From assembly GCA_947306605.1 (NCBI GenBank), contig CAMZHB010000116.1, positions 1-5,822 on the forward strand: DNA of 5,822 bases. Reading direction: 5' to 3'. How positions within the stretch are numbered: the first letter of the stretch is position 1; each line of letters begins with the position of its first letter. Below, piece after piece: positions 1 through 5,271 of this stretch. The translations under genes were made by a program, and so were the position numbers. Under the pieces are notes generated by a model. That model ran no database searches. It worked only from the letters and a program-made list of their open reading frames with translations, and had not been told where the DNA came from. This stretch comes from an uncultured Prevotellaceae bacterium (GTDB taxonomy: Bacteria; Bacteroidota; Bacteroidia; Bacteroidales; Bacteroidaceae).

Positions 1-636
1 TGACTCAAAGCAGGTACTCTCCAGATAAGACGGATAGTAGCCATGGTGCAGGTAGTTTTGTAGGTAGTTCCACGGACGTACCTTCAGCAAAATGTTCTTT
101 TGCGTGATTTCAGTGCGATAGAGTATGTCTTCCAGTGAAATGCGAGGTAAGTTGCCTTGCGTTTGCAGGTTGATGTATTCACGGAACGAGAAGCCGTGTA
201 ACACGTAGCTGTGACTGATTTTGTTAAGTTCGAAATCTTCGTCGTTAGGACGTTCTACAGTCGTTGTACCATAGATGATATGCAAACCGGGAAAACGATG
301 ATAACATTCACACAGTTCTTCCTGCCAGCCATTCTGTTTAAATATCTGATCAATGATGAGAACTTTACCTCCACGCTTCACAAATTCCTCGGCAAAATCC
401 ACAATGCCTCGGCCTTGGAAGTAGAAACTGTTCATGTTAATGTAGAGGCAACGCCCCATGTTAACATTAAAATTCTTTTTGGCATATTGGAGAAGGAAGG
501 TTGTCTTACCTACGCCGCGCGGTCCTTTGATGCCTATCAACCGATGACTCCAATCAATTTCGTTCATCAGTGGACGGGTCATTGTAGTGTCCGTATGCTC
601 AACCAAAAAAGCATGTCTTTGAAAGAAATTCTCCAT
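1..636 (-). CDS. AAA family ATPase, AAA_14/DUF4143 type (N-terminal 212 residues, partial)
   Basis: This gene is read leftward from the ATG at 634-636 and has no stop before the window edge; 212 codons are visible. Residues 38-46 (GPRGVGKTT) form a Walker A P-loop. VLIIDQI at 92-98 occupies the Walker B position, a sensor-1-like strand (HIIYGTTT) lies at 119-126, and HGFSFREYINL at 147-157 matches the conserved G-x-SFREY-x-L of the AAA_14/DUF4143 family. LHHGYYPSYLE at 196-206 matches the usual segment before DUF4143. Family members are usually close to 400 residues, so the C-terminal half is missing. They are cytoplasmic P-loop ATPases, common in Bacteroidales, without a settled function. 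Two oddities stand out: the Walker B acidic pair is Asp96-Gln97 instead of Asp-Glu, and the Ser-Arg-Arg expected before the SFREY motif is absent. ATP binding looks intact but hydrolysis may be impaired. The family call is firm; the role is unknown. Confidence 0.88.
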   Translation of the reverse strand, partial: MENFFQRHAFLVEHTDTTMTRPLMNEIDWSHRLIGIKGPRGVGKTTFLLQYAKKNFNVNMGRCLYINMNSFYFQGRGIVDFAEEFVKRGGKVLIIDQIFKQNGWQEELCECYHRFPGLHIIYGTTTVERPNDEDFELNKISHSYVLHGFSFREYINLQTQGNLPRISLEDILYRTEITQKNILLKVRPWNYLQNYLHHGYYPSYLESTCFES

Positions 637-656
637 GTGCTTATTTTTTAAGGGTA

Positions 657-664
657 CAAAGTTA
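657..664 (-). promoter_or_regulatory. Bacteroidetes -7 box (TAACTTTG) for the AAA ATPase gene
   Basis: Read on the minus strand, this is an exact match to TAnnTTTG, the -7 element recognised by the Bacteroidetes primary sigma factor. It lies 20 nt before the ATG of the AAA ATPase gene, implying a leader of roughly 12-16 nt that is A/T-rich (TTAAAAAATAAG) with no Shine-Dalgarno sequence. No good TTTG -33 element sits at the usual 19-21 nt spacing, so the promoter is probable rather than certain. Confidence 0.55.
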
Positions 665-696
665 CATAAAATGTGCGGTTTTGACTTCTTTGGATA

Positions 697-717
697 GCAA
701 AAAAACGCTATTTTTGC
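697..717. repeat. Inverted repeat overlapping the rightward -7 box
   Basis: The arms gcaaaaa (697-703) and tttttgc (711-717) are perfect 7-nt complements separated by 7 nt. The right arm contains most of the -7 box of the ATP-grasp gene. It could be a small operator or simply a by-product of A/T-rich promoter composition; nothing else supports regulation. Confidence 0.25.
709..716 (+). promoter_or_regulatory. Bacteroidetes -7 box (TATTTTTG) for the ATP-grasp gene
   Basis: Exact match to TAnnTTTG, ending 4 nt before the ATG at 721. Because transcription normally starts a few bases after this box, the transcript would begin at or within about 3 nt of the start codon. TTTG copies at 680-683 and 689-692 are candidate -33 elements, but their spacings (25 and 16 nt) flank the usual value. 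The same nine bases (TATTTTTGC) recur before the barrel-protein gene. Confidence 0.55.
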
Positions 718-720
718 GCC

Positions 721-1911
721 ATGAATCTGTTTTATTTTAATTATTCTCACGAACTTGCCCTTGCTAATGACCGCGTAAACTATTACTCTCCGGTCCATGT
801 ACGTTGTATGGAACGTGACCTCATGCCTTTGGCGACATGGCTCGCGCATCCGGATGACGTAGTGGCGGTAGCGGAGGACCGGGTCGCTTTGTGTCGCGAT
901 TTTTATGCGGTTGCCGGCTTGGATGCTTGTCAGTTCGTGCCGGCAGATTCACTTCCTTCGGGCTACGAACCTTGTCCGTGGGGTCTTGACCGCCATGTCG
1001 TGTGGCAAATGCGTAAAAATGGAGCCGATGGTTTGCCTTCGGACGAAACACTCCGAACGATACGTGCGCTGTCTTCACGTCGTTTGGCCGTAGAATTGCT
1101 GGTCGAGCTGCGAAATCGCTTGTCTGATGAACCTTTGTGCGGAGAGTCGTTCTTTTGTCAGTCCGAGGACGAAATTAGTGCCGTAGTGAGCCGTTTGGGC
1201 CGCACAGTCCTCAAAGCACCTTTGTCTGGCAGCGGACGGGGGTTGCGTTTCGCCGAATCATGTTTGTCGGAACCGCTTACAGGTTGGCTTAAAAATACTC
1301 TGAAAACGCAAGGCGGTATGGTCGTAGAGCCATTTCTGGAGGGGAAAGTGCACGATTTGGCCTGTGAATTTGTGGCTGGTGCCGACGGTACCGTTCGTTT
1401 TGTGGGCTTGTCTGTATTTTTTATTTCCGGACGTTGTTCTTACGAGGGCAATCTGTTGGCTTCGCAGCGGCGTCTGCGGCATCGTCTCTTTGAAGGACCG
1501 GATGCTTTTCCCGAGCCCGTATTCAATCGTGTCGCTGAGGAACTCCGTATCTTATTACAACAACGTCTTGGTGGCCATTACGCAGGTCCGCTTGGCGTAG
1601 ACATGATGCTGGTGCGCGATGCCGAAGATATGCTTCGCCTGCATCCGTGTGTGGAAATAAATCTACGCCATACCATGGGCCACGTGGCCCTTCACCTCTC
1701 GCAACGTTTGCCTGCCGAGACCGAAGCCCGTTTTAGCGTCGATTATAATCAGACTTCGGGCGAACTATGTCGCATTTGGAAAGACCGAAGTCCGTTTTCG
1801 TTTTCACAAGATGCGTCTTTAGTGGACGAACCTTTCTCTTCGGTCCGCCGGCGCTGGCTTCTTACGCCTTTGTGTCGCGACACGAATTACGTGGCGTACG
1901 TTGAGGTGTGA
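721..1911 (+). CDS. ATP-grasp-fold protein of unknown substrate, 396 residues
   Basis: Complete ORF, ATG to TGA. I recognise no named enzyme, but the middle and C-terminal parts carry an ATP-grasp pattern. Lys165 is followed by a flexible Ser/Gly-rich loop (APLSGSGRGLRF, 166-177), like the ATP-contacting lysine and glycine loop. VVEPFLEG (201-208) resembles the strand that holds adenine-binding residues. GPLGVDMML (289-297) and EINLRHTMGH (312-321) resemble the metal-binding end of the site, with Asp294, Glu312 and Asn314 as likely Mg2+ ligands. ATP-grasp enzymes usually join a carboxylate to an amine or thiol through an acyl-phosphate; the substrate here is not evident. The N-terminus (YFNYSHELALAND, 5-17) looks like a conserved family start, which supports the ATG despite the missing leader. 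There is no signal peptide or membrane segment, so it is probably cytoplasmic. Its stop directly abuts the stop of the convergent glycosyltransferase gene, so the two are not co-transcribed. Fold fairly sure, function unknown. Confidence 0.8.
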   Translation: MNLFYFNYSHELALANDRVNYYSPVHVRCMERDLMPLATWLAHPDDVVAVAEDRVALCRDFYAVAGLDACQFVPADSLPSGYEPCPWGLDRHVVWQMRKNGADGLPSDETLRTIRALSSRRLAVELLVELRNRLSDEPLCGESFFCQSEDEISAVVSRLGRTVLKAPLSGSGRGLRFAESCLSEPLTGWLKNTLKTQGGMVVEPFLEGKVHDLACEFVAGADGTVRFVGLSVFFISGRCSYEGNLLASQRRLRHRLFEGPDAFPEPVFNRVAEELRILLQQRLGGHYAGPLGVDMMLVRDAEDMLRLHPCVEINLRHTMGHVALHLSQRLPAETEARFSVDYNQTSGELCRIWKDRSPFSFSQDASLVDEPFSSVRRRWLLTPLCRDTNYVAYVEV

Positions 1912-2970
1912 TTATATACCTAAAAGCTTTTTGTAGAGAGCTACGTAACTCTCGGTATAGGTGTCGTAGTTGAACGAACGTCCGTATCGGGCGGCGGCTT
2001 GTGCCTTTTCACTGTCTCGATGCCATGTGTCGAGTCCTTTTTGTACGACGTCAGCCATGGCTTGTGGGGTGTAATCGTCCCAATAGTCGGCATGACTGCC
2101 GCAGACTTCGGGTAAGCTGCTCATACGTGAACTGAAAACTTTGGCACCGAGCCGCATGGCTTCGAGTACGGGAATTCCGAAACCTTCCAAACGGCTTGGA
2201 AAGAGAAACGCTGAACAATGTCGGTAAAGCCAACTCTTTTCTTCATTCGTGATTTTCCCAGTCAGGTGTACACGACCTTCGCCTTGCCCGGCGATAAGTT
2301 GGCGTAAGGTGTCGGCATAGGAAAAGTGGTCGTCACCACATATATATAAGTGGTGATTAGGAAAATGATGCATCATCGGCACCAGCGTCTGGAAATTCTT
2401 TTTCTCGCGGATTTGACCTATGGTAAAGAAAAAAGGTGTATTGACATCGGTAATAAATGCAGGTTGTTTGGGAATGATGTTTTCAACCTCGGCGATACCG
2501 TTGTGGATGACCTGAACGCGGTCGGCATCGTAGGACACATGGGCAAGAAGGTCTTGCCGGGCATATTCTGAAATCGTTGTGATGTAGTCGGAATGGAGCA
2601 CGCGGTGGCGCAACTGCAGAATATGGCGCAGACGGTGGATTCCGTGTTTTTCGCGCATGAAGTTGAGGTCGTGCACGGTGAGGAGTTGTATCATGCCAGG
2701 CCGACATAGACGGAAATGATATTGTTGGTCAGTGGCGTGCCACAAGTCTATGATGTCGGGAAACAGGTGCGCTTCCTTCGCTTTGCGTTCACGTACGATA
2801 TAGTCCACACGGTCGCCGAACAATCCTTGACGTCGCTCGGGCAAAACAAAGACGAAACGTATGCCATCCACCGTTTTTTCAGCTAAACGCGGGGCATAGT
2901 TGCGCGCAATTTCACCGAAACCGCACATGTCGTCGTAATGAGAAAAGTCGACCAGTACTCGTTTTGTCAT
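1912..2970 (-). CDS. Glycosyltransferase family 4 (GT-B fold), 352 residues
   Basis: Cytoplasmic or membrane-associated retaining glycosyltransferase expected to move a sugar from a nucleotide-sugar donor to a glycan or lipid-linked acceptor; donor and acceptor cannot be read from sequence. The N-terminal acceptor-side domain includes LLTVHDLNFM (96-105), ITTISEYARQDL (130-141) and VIHNGI (154-159). The C-terminal donor domain begins at FFFTIGQIREKKNF (180-193), whose Arg188 and Lys190 or Lys191 are likely phosphate contacts. It contains LTGKITNEEKSWLY (236-249) and the GT4 signature EGFGIPVLE (262-270), with the E-x7-E pair Glu262 and Glu270. The length suits a complete GT4 enzyme. I chose ATG at 2970: a GTG two codons earlier would leave only 2 nt to the upstream stop, and Met-Thr-Lys-Arg followed by a hydrophobic beta-strand is a normal GT-B start. 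It lies 8 nt after the GHL10 gene, so the two form an operon transcribed from the promoter near 4713. Family call firm, substrate unknown. Confidence 0.92.
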   Translation of the reverse strand: MTKRVLVDFSHYDDMCGFGEIARNYAPRLAEKTVDGIRFVFVLPERRQGLFGDRVDYIVRERKAKEAHLFPDIIDLWHATDQQYHFRLCRPGMIQLLTVHDLNFMREKHGIHRLRHILQLRHRVLHSDYITTISEYARQDLLAHVSYDADRVQVIHNGIAEVENIIPKQPAFITDVNTPFFFTIGQIREKKNFQTLVPMMHHFPNHHLYICGDDHFSYADTLRQLIAGQGEGRVHLTGKITNEEKSWLYRHCSAFLFPSRLEGFGIPVLEAMRLGAKVFSSRMSSLPEVCGSHADYWDDYTPQAMADVVQKGLDTWHRDSEKAQAAARYGRSFNYDTYTESYVALYKKLLGI

Positions 2971-2978
2971 AATCACTA

Positions 2979-4697
2979 TTATTTAGGCCGCCAAAGCAAT
3001 GTGCCCAGACGGTGACCTTTTTCTTTTTTATATATGGCCCGTACAGTATATGCTCCCGGGGACAGGCGACCGAGATCAGGCCCTGTGGTATATCTCATGC
3101 TCAATGCCGTGCGTCCCTGCATGTCTTCAAAAACCAGATACTCGGCTTTATTATCTACTGGAACTAATAATCGGCCATTTTCCATGCGAATGGTGCCCTT
3201 GCAAAGGGTCTCGGCCGTTCTCTGAGGTGCATTGAAAGCAACGGGTTCGCTCTCGTTGCCGTAGCGGTCAATTATGGTCAGCACATAGTAGGGCTGCATA
3301 GATTGAGGCAGGGATGACGTGACTGTGATGGCGTTTTCAGTCAGGTAAGTATAAAACATATTGGTTGCATCACCGGTGTTGACAGGCCATGAGTGGGAAC
3401 GGTAAATGTTGGCGCGAAGCCCGTTGGAAAGCCTGTCCCAACTGAGTCGTATTCCGTCGGATGTCTGTGTCATGTATAGGCCTGTGGGAGATGCAGGAGA
3501 AGTGTTGCTCTCCCACGTAAGGGCTGGTGTAAGTGCCGGAAGGCTATAAAAACCGGTGCGCAAGTAGTTGTAAAAACCTTTCTTGTCTTCCGTCACGAAG
3601 CGGCTGCGGAAAAAAGCCTGTCCTTGCGTTCCAGACATGCGGGTAACGGCGCATTCTTGTTCTATGACGGATAAAGGCCAATTTCTTTCTTGCATCATAT
3701 AAACACCAAGGCCCGGAACAATGATACGGTCGCAACTGGACTGTTGCCAGTCGTATAGGAAAGGATAGAAGTTCTGTCCTTGAAAGTACATCATGGGTAC
3801 AAGCATGTCCATGATGCCTTCGCGCAACCAAGCCTGGGCGTCCTGATGAACCGCATCGCGGGCATTCCAGCCGCGGGCGCTTTGCCGTGGTAGATCACTG
3901 TATTTGCCAATGGGTGAACAGCTCAAACGAACCCATGGCTTCAACATTTTGACTGTTTGGTGGACTCTACGTACGCAGTTAGTCACATTGTCAGCACGCC
4001 ATTGCGACAAGCGTTTCCCGTTGCCGTACTTGCGGAAAGTTGCAGCGTCGTTGTACTTGATTTCCTTTTCCGGATAACGGATATAATCCAAGTGGATGCC
4101 GTCGACATCGTAATTGTTTACTATTTCCTCGCAGATTGAAGCTAAATAGTCTGCTGTGCCAGGCTCTCCAGGGTTAAGAATCCAGTTTTGGTCAGTTTTG
4201 AGACACAGGTTAGGCACCCTGCGGTTCATTGAACGGGCACCTAGTGCTGAGGCATTCTTGAAATTGTGCCCTGGAATAGCTACAACCCATGCGTGAAGTT
4301 CCATTCCGCGCCGATGGCATTCGTTTATGGCGAACAGTAAGGGGTCATACCCGGGATTCCTCCCGACACGTCCGGTAAGACAATCGTCCCACGGCTCGAT
4401 GAGAGAAGGATAAATGACTGTGGACCGCACTCGGGTTTGTAACATGACTGTATTGAAACGGGCGGCTTTCAGTTGGTCCAAAATATCGCACAACTCCTGT
4501 TGCTGTCGTCTGATACCGGCAGCATCGATGGCTTTTTGACGCGGCCAGTCAAGACCACTGATGGTCGTGAGCCAAATGGCGCGCACTTCACGTTTTGGAG
4601 AGACGCCGAAAAGTCCCTCAGTTGCGCTCCCAACTTGTCCATATGACACTAAAGAAGCGCTTAAAGCCAGTAAAAATGTTATAATTTGTTTTCTCAT
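2979..4697 (-). CDS. Exported GHL10-family glycoside hydrolase, 572 residues
   Basis: Glycosyl hydrolase-like 10 (PF02638, formerly DUF187) protein. Residues 1-20 are a signal peptide (MRKQ, hydrophobic ITFLLALSASLV, then SYG before Gln21) with no lipobox cysteine, so it is exported but not a lipoprotein. The GHL10 TIM-barrel spans about 36-395: EVRAIWLTTISGLDWP (37-52), FNTVMLQTR (81-89), the likely active-site strand DGIHLDYIRYP (199-209, Asp204 a candidate catalytic acid), and MLVPMMYFQGQ (298-308). Residues about 400-490 (SPTGLYMTQTSDGIRLSW onward) look like a fibronectin type III domain. The last ~75 residues resemble a type IX sorting domain. E. coli DigH (YddW) of this family cleaves peptidoglycan glycans stripped of peptides, so a cell-wall or surface-glycan role is plausible but inferred. 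ATG at 4697 is preferred over a TTG six codons upstream, which lies inside the -7 box. First gene of an operon with the downstream GT4 gene. Confidence 0.92.
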   Translation of the reverse strand: MRKQIITFLLALSASLVSYGQVGSATEGLFGVSPKREVRAIWLTTISGLDWPRQKAIDAAGIRRQQQELCDILDQLKAARFNTVMLQTRVRSTVIYPSLIEPWDDCLTGRVGRNPGYDPLLFAINECHRRGMELHAWVVAIPGHNFKNASALGARSMNRRVPNLCLKTDQNWILNPGEPGTADYLASICEEIVNNYDVDGIHLDYIRYPEKEIKYNDAATFRKYGNGKRLSQWRADNVTNCVRRVHQTVKMLKPWVRLSCSPIGKYSDLPRQSARGWNARDAVHQDAQAWLREGIMDMLVPMMYFQGQNFYPFLYDWQQSSCDRIIVPGLGVYMMQERNWPLSVIEQECAVTRMSGTQGQAFFRSRFVTEDKKGFYNYLRTGFYSLPALTPALTWESNTSPASPTGLYMTQTSDGIRLSWDRLSNGLRANIYRSHSWPVNTGDATNMFYTYLTENAITVTSSLPQSMQPYYVLTIIDRYGNESEPVAFNAPQRTAETLCKGTIRMENGRLLVPVDNKAEYLVFEDMQGRTALSMRYTTGPDLGRLSPGAYTVRAIYKKEKGHRLGTLLWRPK

Positions 4698-4712
4698 CGC
4701 TGATTTTCCTTG

Positions 4713-4720
4713 CAAAAGTA
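4713..4720 (-). promoter_or_regulatory. Bacteroidetes -7 box (TACTTTTG) for the GHL10-GT4 operon
   Basis: On the minus strand this is an exact TAnnTTTG match ending 15 nt before the GHL10 ATG at 4697. It predicts a leader of only about 7-11 nt (AGGAAAATCAGCG precedes the ATG) and rules out the in-frame TTG at 4713-4715 as start codon. A good TTTG -33 element at standard spacing is not visible. The GT4 gene has no promoter of its own, so this element probably drives both genes. Confidence 0.55.
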
Positions 4721-4741
4721 CGTTTTTCCTTCAAGTTTTCT

Positions 4742-4749
4742 TATTTTTG
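4742..4749 (+). promoter_or_regulatory. Bacteroidetes -7 box (TATTTTTG) for the barrel-protein gene
   Basis: Exact TAnnTTTG match lying 43 nt before the ATG at 4793, implying a leader of about 35-40 nt. That leader is strongly A-rich just before the start (gataaaaaagaaagaat), as is usual for well-translated Bacteroidetes genes that lack a Shine-Dalgarno sequence. The -33 element is not clear. The divergent box of the GHL10 operon is 21 nt away. Confidence 0.55.
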
Positions 4750-4792
4750 CACTAATAAAACTGAGAAATTTAACCGATAAAAAAGAAAGAAT

Positions 4793-5269
4793 ATGAAGAA
4801 ATGGTTCCTTGGCATCCTGTTACTGGCCATGACGGTCGGTGCAAATGCACAGTTTGAAGCCGGTACGAAGTATATCGGCGCCTCTGCCTCTAACTTGGGC
4901 TTGTCCTATAGCACTGCAGAGAAATTTCGCTTTGGTTTGAACGCCTCTGCAGGTTATTTCATCATGGACAAAATTATGGTAAAGGCCGATGTGGGTTACA
5001 ATCACACTAATCATGTGGATGATTTGACTGCAGGTCTTGGTGGACGTTACTATTTTATTGAAAATGGCATCTTCTTCGGAGCTGGCGCTGAATTTGTGCA
5101 TTATACAAAGAATCAGAACGACCTGCAAATTCCTGTTGAAGTAGGTTATTGTTTCTATTTGAACCACTACATCTCTGTTGAGCCATCGCTTTATTACAAG
5201 ATGAGTATTGATGACTTCAGTGACAAGAGTACAGTCGGCTTCAAAATAGGCTTCGGTTTCTACTTCTGA
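4793..5269 (+). CDS. Small outer-membrane beta-barrel protein, 158 residues
   Basis: Signal peptide at residues 1-19 (MKKW, hydrophobic FLGILLLAMTVG, then ANA) with predicted cleavage before Gln20, a typical Bacteroidetes arrangement. The mature ~139 residues alternate polar and aromatic/hydrophobic residues in strand-like segments, for example RFGLNASAGYF (46-56), MVKADVGYN (62-70), AGLGGRYYF (80-88), GIFFGAGAEFVHY (92-104), IPVEVGYCFYL (113-123), ISVEPSLYYKM (127-137) and TVGFKIGFGFYF (147-158). It ends in the C-terminal aromatic residue recognised by the BAM machinery. The size fits an eight-stranded barrel of the OMP_b-brl/OmpX-like kind (PF13505 or PF13568). Its role could be structural, adhesive or transport-related; no ligand site is recognisable. 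Start: ATG preceded by an A-rich leader. The next gene, queH, begins about 2 nt after the stop with no terminator between, so the two probably share a transcript. Confidence 0.88.
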   Translation: MKKWFLGILLLAMTVGANAQFEAGTKYIGASASNLGLSYSTAEKFRFGLNASAGYFIMDKIMVKADVGYNHTNHVDDLTAGLGGRYYFIENGIFFGAGAEFVHYTKNQNDLQIPVEVGYCFYLNHYISVEPSLYYKMSIDDFSDKSTVGFKIGFGFYF

Positions 5270-5271
5270 TT

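Noticed and set aside
211..651. Rightward open frame of 146 codons
   Set aside because: It is antisense to the AAA ATPase gene, whose minus-strand product carries clear family motifs; the rightward translation shows none.
1922..1953. Palindrome aaaagctttt and a gagag/ctctc stem near the convergent stops, considered as a terminator
   Set aside because: The stem has only 5 pairs with an 8-nt loop and no T-run follows it on either strand; the palindrome is too short to act alone.
2971..2976. GTG start two codons upstream of the glycosyltransferase ATG
   Set aside because: It adds only Met-Ile before a normal Met start and leaves 2 nt after the upstream stop; ATG at 2970 is simpler, though GTG cannot be excluded.
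3544..3831. Leftward open frame of 95 codons within the GHL10 gene
   Set aside because: It is out of frame with the GHL10 protein and overlaps its conserved core, so it is a shadow frame.
4698..4715. TTG start adding six residues to the GHL10 protein
   Set aside because: The TTG is part of the -7 promoter box, so it would not be in the mRNA; ATG at 4697 gives a clean signal peptide.
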